Below, piece by piece: positions 47,414-59,800 of a DNA stretch of 64,000 nt (position 1 is the first letter of the stretch; the number at the start of each line of letters is the position of its first letter). Under the pieces are notes generated by a model. The model made no database searches. It saw nothing but the letters and a program-made list of their open reading frames with translations, and was not told the DNA's origin. The position numbers and the translations under genes were made by a program. This DNA is from Bathymodiolus brooksi (lineage: Eukaryota; Mollusca; Bivalvia; Mytilida; Modiolidae): NCBI GenBank assembly GCA_963680875.1, contig OY804579.1:18709804-18773803 (forward strand), written 5' to 3'.

Positions 47414-47607
47414 GTTTATTTGTTTTTGTGACATTATAATTCACATCTAGGTTAAAAAGAGAATTTTAATTAAACAGTGAAGCAATGATATCGATCTTAT
47501 AAACAATTTCTATATTAGGGTTAAGGTTATGGTGTTTAACGCCACTTTCAACAATATTTCAGTTATACCGTGGCAGTCAGTTTTATTGTTGGAGGAACGT
47601 ACACAAG
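47414..47607 (+). other. Ectopic patch of exon-3-flank sequence
   Basis: About 190 bp identical in layout to 42375-42560 (intron 2 plus part of the SINE) replaces about 35 bp of the normal sequence (GATCTCCATACAGCAA...). The right junction shares ACACAAG. No gene. Confidence 0.75.
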
Positions 47608-47649
47608 TTTAAGGAAAGGAATGAAGACCACCGGTATAAACTCGAATCA

Positions 47650-48505
47650 ATATTATGTATAAACATTCGACGTTCAAAGTTGGGGCAGATTTTTATAAAA
47701 TGGGGCGACATAAAACAATACAATGGGGCGGTGAAATTGTATACATTGGGGCGGATGAGAAAATATAAAAAGGGGCGTTTAAATTACTATAATTAATATT
47801 AAGCTACGGTGCATATCATGGCAAACAAAATTAACAAGTTGTATATGATAATACATGTATGAGATGAATCCTGCTTATAAGCGTAACAGCAACAAATACC
47901 AATGTTAAAGTTTAAAATTCAAAGATTTAATCAATATAATCAGCAATTGTTCAGTTATATCATGACCTATGTATGAAATGAATCATGATTTGTACAAGAT
48001 ATTCCTTTCTGCTGCATGCTTATAGCGTAGCAGCAACAAATACCAATCTTAAAGTTTAAAACTTAACGATTATTAATACAATTAGCAATTGTTCGGTTAT
48101 ATTATGGCCTATACCATAATGTATGACATATATTATGATGTGTACAGTATACTCCTTAATGCTGCATCATTATGATAGAATAAATCTTAAACTTTCATTT
48201 TATTTAATACAATAAAAATTACGGCGAAATATTAGTTTTCATTTTAAAACACATGGAACCTGGATTCGGGTTTTCACAATTTGCAAGTCCATCTTGTATG
48301 AAGACAAATAGTTATTTGAAATAAATGTGTTCAGAAGGTTACGAACCATGTAAAAAGTGTTCACATACGCACTGCTTAATTAACAAGGTATCATTATGTT
48401 TACAGGTAATTCACAGGTAAATTTCGCCCCATTGTATGTATTTTCCTCGCCCCATTATATGCCTCTAATGAAGCCATATTCCGCCCCAATGTAATGTGGC
48501 CTAAA
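47650..48505. mobile_element. Foldback/MITE-like element with CGCCCCA-rich ends (plus arm)
   Basis: Mirror of 4250-5095. Confidence 0.5.
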
Positions 48506-48841
48506 CATTGTTTGCCAATCATTTGACAGATTCAGATTCAATATTTTATTTATGTCTCGCCTTTTGTACAAATAAAAGACAAACAATTACACAAAATAAT
48601 ACACATAATTACAATACAAAAGCCACTTACTGTTGAGTTATGAGAGACGATTTAACACATATATATAATGATACAAATATTAAAAGGATCAGTTGTAATT
48701 ATTTACAATATAAAAACTCTGATCGCCTTCAAGGATTTGGCGAAATTGGTAATATTCGTAAAACTTGTAAGACATGCAGTCATGAAAAAAATCTATAATT
48801 TTTTTTATGCATATTGTCTCTACAGGTTAGAATTTCAAAGA

Positions 48842-49138
48842 TTATTCACTTATATCTGGCTTATCAGACGATTTTGACAGCATGTCTGAAAATTTTATAA
48901 AATTCGTACACTTCTGTTCTGTATAGGCATCACCAACAACCCAGTGTTGTATGATGCCCACCATTTGTACATACATTGTTGGGTATTCCAAATCGAAAAC
49001 ATAGTATATTGCTATCAACAGCATTATACTATTTAACACTGACAAAGTTTGTCCAAACATTTGACAATTGTCACCAACCACATATTTGGGGATAACAAGT
49101 GAACTCCTAAGAATTAATGTCATATTACGAGAGCCCAT
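48842..49138 (-). CDS. 98-aa hypothetical ORF (plus-arm copy)
   Basis: Intact on the minus strand; reads SVLNSIMLLIAIYYVFDLEY in the hydrophobic core. Same length and upstream stops as the other three copies. Confidence 0.45.
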   Translation of the reverse strand: MGSRNMTLILRSSLVIPKYVVGDNCQMFGQTLSVLNSIMLLIAIYYVFDLEYPTMYVQMVGIIQHWVVGDAYTEQKCTNFIKFSDMLSKSSDKPDISE

Positions 49139-49154
49139 TGGCTACTATTCTCAC

Positions 49155-49233
49155 CTGAAAAATATCATAAATACTGTGCATTCTTATGTACAAAATTTCG
49201 ACAGATATTATATGTTTAGTCCTACACGTTGGT
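49155..49233 (-). CDS. Unrecognised gene, coding exon B (plus-arm copy)
   Basis: 79 bp, ATTATAG acceptor, CAG|GTGAGA donor, ending in IYDIFQ. Confidence 0.4.
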
Positions 49234-49314
49234 CTATAATGAAATAATTTGAACCTTTACAAGGATGTCTTAATGAAACTTGAATATTGAAAAGCCTGAT
49301 CCACATGTTTACAG

Positions 49315-49640
49315 AGAACAGTAGTGGTCGTGATCGTATGGTTGTTGGATTTATTACTACCTATGCTATCATTGCATATCACCGCTAACGTTGTGAGTTT
49401 GAATTCCGCACTGGTGAGGTGTACTCGATACAACATTATGTGATAAACTTTGTGCGTGACTTGCGGTAGGTCGGTGGTTTTCTATGGATACTCCAGTTTC
49501 CTCCACCAATAAAACTGACAGCCACGGTATAACTGAAATATTTTTGAAAGTGGCCATAAACCCCATTTTCAAATTCAAATTCAAAGTTTTATTTAGATTG
49601 ATACATAGTATATATACAACACAAGCTCTAATGAGCATTT
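49315..49640 (+). repeat. tRNA-derived SINE (plus arm)
   Basis: B-box-like GAGTTTGAATTCC at about 49394, tail with AAATTCAAATTCAAA. Confidence 0.7.
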
Positions 49641-49691
49641 AAAATCGGCTAATAACCCTAACCCATATTTTTACAACAATCACTCGCTCAC

Positions 49692-49918
49692 TCACTTCAG
49701 TAAATAGTCAAAGATTTCAATTAGAGTTATCTTTCTTTGTTCGCATAACGAGGTAATCTCATGATTCAGCTGAAATAACATTTTCTCAATACACACATTT
49801 CTATAGGTAAAACATATAGGAAGGTAATTGTCAACGCAATTATGTAAAATAAAAATTGGACCTTTTGTTTTTTCGTTGACTATTAATTGAGGATCCCTAA
49901 AGTCAGGATGCAGTTTTT
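49692..49918 (-). pseudogene. Exon A with a 16-bp deletion (plus-arm copy)
   Basis: Lacks the CCGAAATATTCCTTTA segment of the other copies, which shifts the frame. Keeps the strongest version of the donor, CTGAA|GTGAGT. Confidence 0.6.
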
Positions 49919-49959
49919 CTGGAAAAGAAATAAAAAATATCTAGTCTAATCAGAAAACA

Positions 49960-50400
49960 GGACAGCCATCTTGGATTTCGAACCGCTCCAAAAGGTATTA
50001 ACACATCTTCAGTAACCCCAAAGGAACATTTCTGACCAGTCTGGTGATATCACATGAAGTAGAAGGGGGTTTTTTTTGGGGGGGGGGTCATGGCGGGGAG
50101 GTCAAAATGTCTCAGCGGCCAATTAGAAGCTGGGGTGGCCATGTTGGGTATCGAAACACTCTGAGAAGTAACCATGCCTCTTGAGGACCAGTAGAGGGAA
50201 GACTATCGGCAAGTCTGGTATCTTCACATGCAGTAGTTCTGGAGAAGAAGCTTAAACTGTTTCGACCAGTCAGTGGCCAGGGCAGGCATCTTTGATTTCT
50301 AATCGCTTCAAAACGATACAACAATGTTTCAGGACCCCTTGAGGAACATCTGTGGAAAGTTTAATGTCTGGGCATGCAGTGGTTCTGAAGAACAATTTGA
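49960..50400 (-). repeat. Degenerate tandem repeat of about 115-150 bp
   Basis: Three related units, each with GCCATCTTGGATTTCGAA-like, CTTCAGTAACCCCAAAGGAA-like and ATCACATGAAGTA-like segments (starts near 49965, 50134 and 50280). A G-run lies at 50079-50088. The first unit and a half is mirrored at 51045-51340. Confidence 0.55.
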
Positions 50401-51040
50401 ATACTATGTAAAATTCTAAAATCCAAGGACAATAATTTGGCCAAAATTATTCGGTGGGAACAAAAGCTAAACTTGATCTGTAACTCATCATTGTAATTCC
50501 AAATACCAAAAATCAAGTCAATATCTCAAAGCATAGTGAACTAATGTGGTGACAACTAAATATTTGGCCAAAGCTAAAAGTTCAAGGTGCTTAATTAGTC
50601 CAAAACCATTCAATCGGAACGAAATTCAAACTTGATCGGTAACTCATCACTATGACGTTACCCACGATATTGGTGATCAGTGGCGTAACGTCAAAAGTGG
50701 CATAAATGTCTATTAGACGTTACTCTTTTTCACCGAAAACGTCACGATCACCCAGGTGGACAAATTCGTTATACCTAGAATAAACGGTTTATTTATTTTG
50801 TGGTTGGGATTTACAATACGTTTGAACAATAATCAGAATCGGTAGTATTTGAACTTTTGACTTGTGTCTGTTTTATTGCAGAAAATGCAAGAATTATGAG
50901 TTATATCGATTTAAAACTCGAGTGACACGCAATTCAGAGTCAAAAACGACGTTGAAGACAAATTCGCTAGACCTCTTGTTTTGAATATTTTGATGTACAG
51001 AACAGGAACATACCCTTAATATATCGCGCAGAAAAAGCCA
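50401..51040. other. Spacer at the centre of the second palindrome type
   Basis: Single-copy within the window. Contains the hairpin TGACGTTACCCAC/GTGGCGTAACGTCA at 50653-50693. No gene seen. Confidence 0.6.
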
Positions 51041-51344
51041 AGAACTCTACTGGTCCTCAAGAAGCATTGTTACTTCTCAGAGTGTTTCGATATCCAACAT
51101 GGCCACCCCGGCTTCTAATTGGCCGCTGAGACATCTTGACCTCCCCCCATACAAAAACCCCCAAACCCCCCCCCCCCCCCAAAAAAAAACCAAACCCCCA
51201 CTACTTCATATGATATGACAAGACTGGTCAGAAATGTTCCGTTGGTATTACTGAAGATGTGTTAATACTTTTTGGAGCGGTTCGAAATCCAAGATGGCTG
51301 TCCTGTTTTCTTAATAAACTAGACATTTTTTATTTCTTTCCCGG

Positions 51345-51496
51345 AAAAACTGCATCCTGACTTTACCAAAATATTCCTTTAGGGATCCTCAATTAGTAGT
51401 CAACGAAAAAACACAATGTCCAATTTTTATTTTACATAATTGTGTTGACAATTACCTTCCTATATGTTTTACCTATAGAAATGTATGTATTGAGAA
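51345..51496 (+). pseudogene. Exon A, truncated copy 5
   Basis: The acceptor CAG has become CGG and a deletion after ATTGAGAAA removes the second half of the exon and its donor. Confidence 0.6.
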
Positions 51497-51522
51497 ATAC
51501 TATGTATCAAATCTAAATAACA

Positions 51523-51795
51523 CTTTGAATTTGAATTTGAAAATGGGGTTTATGGCCACTTTCAACAATATTTCAGTTATACCGTGGCTGTCAGTTTTAT
51601 TGGTGGAGGAAACTGGAGTATCCATAGAAAACCACCAGTCACTCACAAACTTTATCACATAATGTTGTAACGAGTACACCTCTCCAGAGCGGAATTCAAA
51701 CTCACAACGTTAGCGGCGATAGGCACTGATAGCATAGGTAGTAATAAATCCAACAACCATACGATCACGACCACTACTGCCCCTTGTAAAAATGT
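51523..51795 (-). repeat. tRNA-derived SINE, minus orientation (copy 5)
   Basis: As at 3086 and 21589. Confidence 0.7.
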
Positions 51796-51864
51796 GGATC
51801 AGGCTTTTCAATATTAAAGTTTCATTAAGACATCCTTGTAAAGGTTCAAATTATTTCATTATAG

Positions 51865-51943
51865 ACCAACGTGTAGGACTAAATATATAATATCTGTCGA
51901 AATTTTGTACATAGGAATGCACAGTATTTATGATATTTCTCAG
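51865..51943 (+). CDS. Unrecognised gene, coding exon B (copy 5)
   Basis: 79 bp, splice signals kept, one arginine-to-glycine change near the end (ATAGGAATG). Its exon A partner is broken. Confidence 0.35.
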
Positions 51944-51959
51944 GTGAGAATAGTAGCCA

Positions 51960-52256
51960 ATGGGCTCTCGTAATATGACATTAATTCTTAGGAGTTCACT
52001 GGTTATCCCCAACTATGTGGTTGGTGACAATTGCCAAATGTTTGGACAAACTTTGTCAGTGTTAAATAGTATAATGCTGTTGATAGCAATATGCTATGTT
52101 TTCGATTTGGAATACCCAACAATGTATGCACAAAGGCAGGGCATCATACAACACTGGGTTGTTGGTGATGCCTTTACAGAACAGAAGTGTACGAATTTTA
52201 TAAAATTTTCAGACATGCTGTCAATTTTGTCTGATAAGCCAGATATAAGTGAATAA
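51960..52256 (+). CDS. 98-aa hypothetical ORF (copy 5)
   Basis: Intact; differs in the middle (IAICYVFDLEYPTMYAQRQG). Downstream, a deletion at about 52475 removes the left half of the CGCCCCA element; the right end remains at 52790-52905. Confidence 0.45.
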   Translation: MGSRNMTLILRSSLVIPNYVVGDNCQMFGQTLSVLNSIMLLIAICYVFDLEYPTMYAQRQGIIQHWVVGDAFTEQKCTNFIKFSDMLSILSDKPDISE

Positions 52257-53354
52257 TCTTGGAAATTCTAACCTGTAGAGACAATATACATAAAAATAAT
52301 TATAGATTTTTTTCATGACTGCATGTCTTACAAGTTTTACGAATATTACCAATTTCCGCCAAAACCTTGAAGGCGATCGGAGTTTTTATATTGTAAATAA
52401 TTACAACTGATCCTTTTAATATTTGTATCATTATATATATGTGTTAAATCGTCTCTCATAACTCAACAGTAAGTGAATTAATAATCGTTAAGTTTTAAAC
52501 TTTAAGATTGGTATTTGTTGCTGCTACGCTATAAGCATGCAACATAAAGGAATATCTTGTACAAATCATAATGCATTTCATACGTAGGCCATGATATAAC
52601 TGAACAATTGCTAATTATATTGATTAAATCTTTAAATTTTAAACTTTAACATTGGTATTTGTTGCTGTTACGCGTATGCTTATAAGCAGGATTCATCTCA
52701 TACATGTATTATTATATACAACTTGTTAATTTTGTTTGCCATGATATACACCGTAGCTTAATATTGATAATAGTAATTTAAACCGCCCCTTTTAATATTT
52801 TCTTATCCGCCCCAAGGTATACATTTTCACCCCCCCATTGTATTGTTTTTTGTCGCCACATTTTATAAATGTCCGCCCCAACGTTGAACATCGAATGTTT
52901 ATACATAATATTGATTCAAGCTTATACCGCTGGTCTTCATTCCTTTCCTTAAACGTGTGTCCTTGACAGTTGGTATTGCTGTATGGAGATCAAATAAACC
53001 ATAGAGTTACGAAATGCTTTCTTAAAAGATATCAGTTTTGTTTTTATCATTATTTCGAACGGGCTTTATATCACTTTTATCATTTGTTGGTTATATTGTG
53101 ATAATCTATTGTAGTAGAAGAGTCAGCCCGAGTTACTTATGGGAGAACTTCTTATCTTGACTAATTAAGTTGCCTTTGCAGGACCACTGATCTTGCTTAA
53201 TTAAGCAACTAGCAAACTTTATCATAAAGAGTATAAGTTGAGTGTGCCCTTAATGTGATATTAAACTGGGACATTTACTCATTTGGATCGTTTATAGTTA
53301 CAGCGATCTATACAGATGAAAAAATACAGACCATTCAGATTTTTCACACGTGCG

Positions 53355-53625
53355 TTAAAATGTTAACATAAGATTACTTTTAAACATGTTAATGTGTGAA
53401 TTAAGTGTTGCACGGAATTTAAACATGTTAGTGTGAATAATTTAACGCATTAAGATGTTTAAAAAATAAAACTAATGTTAAGCATAATTAACAACACTGT
53501 TTTGAAAACAACACATTAACATGTAACAAAAATAACACCAGTGTTAAAGATTTTTTTACACTAGCATTCTCAAAATAACACTTTGAAATGCTTATTAACA
53601 GCGTTGAATTATTAAAACTTGTCTT
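53355..53625. repeat. GTGTTAA/TTAACAC motif cluster (copy 5)
   Basis: As at 5550-5858, with a short internal deletion near 53595. Confidence 0.6.
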
Positions 53626-53876
53626 TACAGTGTGGTTTCTAAACGTTAAAATCATTATGAAGATGGAAATTGAAATATTTATATATAATTGTTCATATCT
53701 GAATAAACCAATGGAATGCTTTCATTGATTGCATCACAGTGCCTGAAGGTACAGCCTCTCCCACCGCATCACATCAAATGTAATTATGCATAGAGAACAA
53801 TGAAGATTTAACATACACAATGAGATGCATTGGAGCACATGGGTTAAGGTTGGGAACCATTGTCTTGTATCATAGT

Positions 53877-56800
53877 TTAGAGTAAATGACATTTTCCACT
53901 TCTCGTCTTCTTTGGAGGAATTATCACTGCCCGTATTGCTTCATCAAAAACAGTCTTAAGTCCTTTATGTGTTTTTGCTGAACATTCCACATACTTAACA
54001 GCACCTACTTTGCCTGCCATTGCAAGTCCTTGATTATGTGAAACAAATGCAGGTCTTTTATCAGAGTTTTTACTTTTTACTGTCTCTTTATCATCACGAA
54101 GATCCATTTTAGTTCCTACAAGTATTGTTGGTGTGTCTGGACAATGATGTCGAATTTCTGGATACCACTGAAATCATTTAAAATAATGAAATATATAACT
54201 TGCAACTTAGTGAGTGAGTGATTGTTGTTTAACGCCAATTCAGCAATTTTTCAGCTAGAACAAGTTAATTTTCAATGAGATGATGATGAAGTCCGCTTTG
54301 TTATAGACCAACACGCTGGGCTGGATTTCCATAGTGCTAGCTCACTGAAACAACAGTCCACGGGTAGACATGTCGCTCCACTCGGAAACATTATTCTGAT
54401 TCCGAGTCTTTGCTCTTTCTACTTAATGCTGCGTGCTTAGCGGAGAAGCAACAAACACCAATTTTGTAGTCTTTGATCCGTCCGGAAATTTGCAACTAAA
54501 ATTAAAACAACAAATAAAACATTCAGCTGCACTATTAGTATATGTACTATTGAAACAGTCATGAATAAGTTTGCCTTAGCAGCGATCATGGCGTTAAGAA
54601 AAATATATGGTTAATGGATCCGAAACAGCAATGACATCTTGATTGATTGATCTTACATTTTAAGCACAATTATATCTATATTAGATATGTGTATTATTGA
54701 TATAGTTCTCCTCCCATGGAAATATGTGGTCTTAACTGATTGTGGCTATCATTGTTCAGACCCTTTGGTTTACACCTCCCATGGACATATGTGGTCTTAA
54801 CTGATTGTGGCTATCATTGCTTAGACCCTTTGGTTTACACCTTCCATGGACATATGTGGTCTTAACTGATTGTGGCTATCATTGTTTAGACCCTTTGGTT
54901 TACATCTCCCATGGACATATGTGGTCTTAACCGATTGTGGCTATCATTGTTTAGACCCTTTGGTTTACATCTCCCATGGACATATGTGGTCTTAACTGAT
55001 TGTGGCTATCATTGTTTAGACCCTTTGGTTTACACCTGCCATGGACATATGTGGTCTTAACTGATTGTGGCTATCATTGTTTAGACCCTTTGGTTTACAC
55101 CTCCCATGGACATATATGGTCTTAACTGTTTGTGGCTATCATTGTTTAGACCCTTTGGTTTACACCTCCCATGGACATATGTGGTCTTAACTGATAGTGG
55201 CTAGCATTATTTAGACCCTTTGGTTTACACCTCCCATGGAAATGTGTGGTCTTAACTGATTGTGGCTATCATTATTTACACCCTTTGGTTTACACCTCCC
55301 ATGGACATATGTGGTCTTAACTGTTTGTGGCTAACATTGCTTAGACCCTTTGGTTGTGATCTTAACTGATTGTGGCTATCATTGTTTAGACTCTTTGGTT
55401 GTGATCTTAACTGATTGTGGCTATCATTGTTTAGACCCTATGGTTGTGATCTTTACTGATTGTGACTATCATTGTGTAGACCCTTTGGTTGTGATCTGAA
55501 CTGATTGTGATTATCATTGTTTAGACCCTTTGGTTGTGATCTTAACTGATTGTGGCTATCATTGTTTAGACTCTTTGGTTTACACCTCCCATGGACATAT
55601 GTGGTCTTAACTGATAGTGGCTAGCATTGTTTAGACCCTTTGGTTTACACCTCCCATGGACATGTGTGGTCTTAACTGATTGTGGCTATCATTATTTACA
55701 CCCTTTGGTTTACACCTCCCATGGACATATATGGTCTTAACTGTTTGTGGCTAACATTGCTTAGACCCTTTGGTTGTGATCTTAACTGATTGTGGCTATC
55801 ATTGTTTAGACCCTTTGGTTTACACCTCCCATGGACATATGTGGTCTTAACTCATTGTGGCTATCATTGCTTAGACCCTTTGGTTTACACCTCCCCTGGA
55901 CATATGTGGTCTTAACTGATTGTGGCTATCATTGTTTAGACCCTTTGGTTTACACCTCCCATTGACATATGTGGTCTTAGCTGATTGTGGCTATCATTGC
56001 TTAGACCCTTTGGTTTACACCTCCCATGGACATATGTGGTCCTAACTGATTGTGGCTATCATTGTTTAGACCCTTTGGTTTACATCTCCCATGGACATAT
56101 GTGGTCTTAACCGATTGTGGCTATCGTTGTTTAGACCCTTTGGTTTACACCTCCCATGGACATATGTGGTCTTAACTGATTGTGGCTATCATTGTTTATA
56201 CCCTTTGGTTTACACCTCCCATGGACATATGTGGTCTTAACTAATTGTGGCTATCATTGTTTAGACCCTTTGGTTTACACCTCCCATGGACATATATGGT
56301 CTTAACTGTTTGTGGCTATCATTGTTTAGACCCTTTGGTTTACACCTCCCATGGACATATGTGGTCTTAACTGATAGTGGCTAGCATTGTTTAGACCCTT
56401 TGGTTTACACCTCCCATGGACATGTTTGGTCTTAACTGATTGTGGCTATCATTATTTACACCCTTTGGTTTACACCTCCCATGGACATATGTGGTCTTAA
56501 CTGTTTGTGGCTAACATTGCTTAGACCCTTTGGTTGTGATCTTAACTGATTGTGGCTATCATTGTTTAGACCCTTTGGTTGTGATCTTAACTGATTGTGG
56601 CTATCATTGTTTAGACCCTATGGCTGTGATCTTTACTGATTGTGACTATCATTGTGTAGACCCTTTGGTTGTGATCTGAACTGATTGTGACTATCATTGT
56701 TTAGACCCTATGGTTGTTATCTTAACTGATTGTGGCTATCATTGTTTTGACACTTTGGTTGGGGTCTTAATTGATTGTGGCTATCATTGTTTAGACCCTT

Positions 56801-59800
56801 TGGTTGTGGTCTTAGCTGAGTGTGGCTATCATTGTTTAGACCCTTTGGTTGTGGTCTTAACTGATTGTGGCTATCATCGTTTAAACCCTTTGGTTTACCT
56901 GTTTACAAAGATTTTAAAATATTTGACTTTCCAATCTTCTGATTATGAGCGCACATGATGAAGGTTATTCCATAATAAATTTGTTCAATTTTCAGGACTG
57001 AAGGATACCTGTTGTTCAATTTCCAGGACTGAGCGATATCTGTTGTTCAATTTCCAGGACTGAGCGATACCTGTTGTTCAATTTCTAGGACTGAACGATA
57101 CCTGTTGTTCAATTTCCAGGACTGAGTGATACCTGTTGTTCAATTTACAGGACTGAGGGATACCTGTTGTTCAACGTTCAGGACTGATGGATACCTGTTG
57201 TTCAATGCTCATCACTGGGGATAGCTGTCGTTTGCTATACTTACTTTGTGTTCTATATTCTGAAAACTTGCTGGACTTTCCAGCGAAAAACACACAAGAA
57301 ATACTTCCTGAAAAAAAGAATTAATTAGTTACAATTTCTCAATGAGTAAAGTTGCAGGGCGACCTTTTTGTGTGTACACCAATACGCTTTTCCTCCAAGC
57401 TATTTTACGAGTGTCACATGCGAAGCAGGCATTACTTATCCTTCAGGAGCACCTGGGTTCACCCCGGATTATAGTGGGGTTCATGTTGCTCCAGTTTTCG
57501 TTTAATGTTTTGTAGATCTGCGTTCGTTTTTTTGACCATTGTATTGGCTATGCTTCTACGATTTACGGCTTCTGATTACCTCTTTGGTATCTTCAAACTT
57601 TCCTTGCATCATACATTTGTATCTCCCCCTATTGTATTGTTTTCTTCTTTCTTCGTCCTCTATTTACTGCCTTGATTATTTTGGATTATTTCATGATTAT
57701 ATTATTATACATTGTTTTATTCACATCATTATTACTATAATTTTGGATTATTTCATGATTATATTATTATACATTGCTTTATTTACATCATTATTACTAT
57801 TATTTTCATCTATTATCTATTCTCAGTAAGAATATTATTGCCGTCGAAGACCCTTATCAAGGGGGAGGGATGGGGTTTCTATTAACTAGCTTAATCCCGC
57901 CACATGTCTGTGTATATCAAAAGCCATAACCTGGATTCCAAATGTCATGCGTGGTGGTGTTTTTTTGTGGTAATTTTTTTAGGTGAATGGTGGTTGTTCG
58001 TTTTGTTAATATTGATGGAATTGTTGACCATTACTGTTTAAACTTTTCTTTCATAATGTAACTACTACGACACTTGTCACCGATAAAACGTTACGGTTTT
58101 CAGCTCTTACTTGAGTCATATATTGAACCAATCTCTTCAGTATTATATAGCAGACAAACTTACTGTTAGTGGATATGACAATGGACGGATTCTATCATAG
58201 TCTTCCTGACCAGCCGTGTCCCATAGACCCAGATGGATGTATCTGTCAAATATTTTAACATTTGCCTGATAGTTGTCATATCTGAAACATAATACATTAT
58301 ACTTCGCTATAGCTTTAATATAGAAAAGGGGCCGTCGTGATCGTGATCGCATGGTAGTTGGATTTGCAACTACCTAATAGCAATCAGTACCTATCACCAC
58401 TAACATTACGAGTTCGAATCCCGCTTAGACGAGGTGTGCTCTATACAACATTATGTGAAAAAGTTTGTCAGTGACTTGCAGCAGGTCGATGGTTTTCTCC
58501 GTGCACGTTCCTCCAACAATAAAACTGACTGCCACGGTATAACTGAAATATTGTTGAAAGTGGCGTTAAACACCATAACCTTAATCCTAATGTAGAAATT
58601 GTTTATAAGATCGATATTATTGCTTCCCTGTTTAATTAAAATTCTCTTTTTAACCTAGATGTGAATTATAATGTCACAAAACAAAACGTACAGTTGAAGC
58701 TGTCGTATGTTAGCTTTATTTATATTGTATACAAGTATCCAATTTGGTTTTCCTCTTTCTAAAGCATGGGACAAATATTAATCCCTGTTATATAATAAAG
58801 CTACCATATCTACATATAATAAGACCCCATGATATAGCTGGGGAAAAAAACCTGATAAAGTTGGCGTTAAGCACCATCCAATCAATTAACATAAATTAAT
58901 ACAGAGTCAAGAGATGCTTTGTGTTTTGCTGCACTTCTTGGTAAGAGTGGCTTTGAGTGTGAGATTTTAACATCAGTAGTCGATTTTGTTTGTAACCTTA
59001 ATCTGTGTATATTTTATTGGGCTCAATAATGGTTTATCAACTCAAGTGCAATAATAAATCATAAAGGAGTAGGTATGATAAGGGCAGAAATTGGCCTAAA
59101 AAATATACAATTATTAATGAAACGTATAGCTTTCGTTGTTTCTTGATTTTATAAGACCTTTACCCCAACTACTATTTTGGTAACAATTTTCCATATGTGC
59201 ACGTGCGATGACGTCACACTAGTCAATGAAAAGTCTATCGTTTCGTGAAAATATATGAAATCTAACAAGAAATGTGTATTTAATGTCAATTTTCAGTATA
59301 ACCACAAGCAGGTACCAACGGCATATTTTAGTATGATGTTTAATATACATAAACACATATCTCATTTAATTTTTGTGTTGGTATCCGAGTGTGGAGAGTA
59401 TGAAATCTGCAATCAAAAAATAATTTTAAGGTCGATTTCTCGTCAGCGGCCATTTTGTATTGACCGTTTTCATCCGTAATAGACAGAAATAGAAATCGAC
59501 CTTTTAATCTCATCCAAAATAAAGTTGGTTATCATATTTGTTTTGCTACGGGAGTAAAACTTGAACAATTTTTATGAAACAGTTTTGACGTTAGATAAAT
59601 TTTGGAGGTGATTTACTGCCGACCTGATTGTGCATTGATTCCGACGTGTTTTTTTTTCTATCCCTCAGTGGAATTTCATGTGTTACTATACTAAAGTATA
59701 CTTTAATATTATCCCCATAATTCACAAAAAGTACAGAAAACAAAACAAGCAATCAAATAGAAAATTAGTACGTCAGATTATCTCATTGGACATGTAAACA

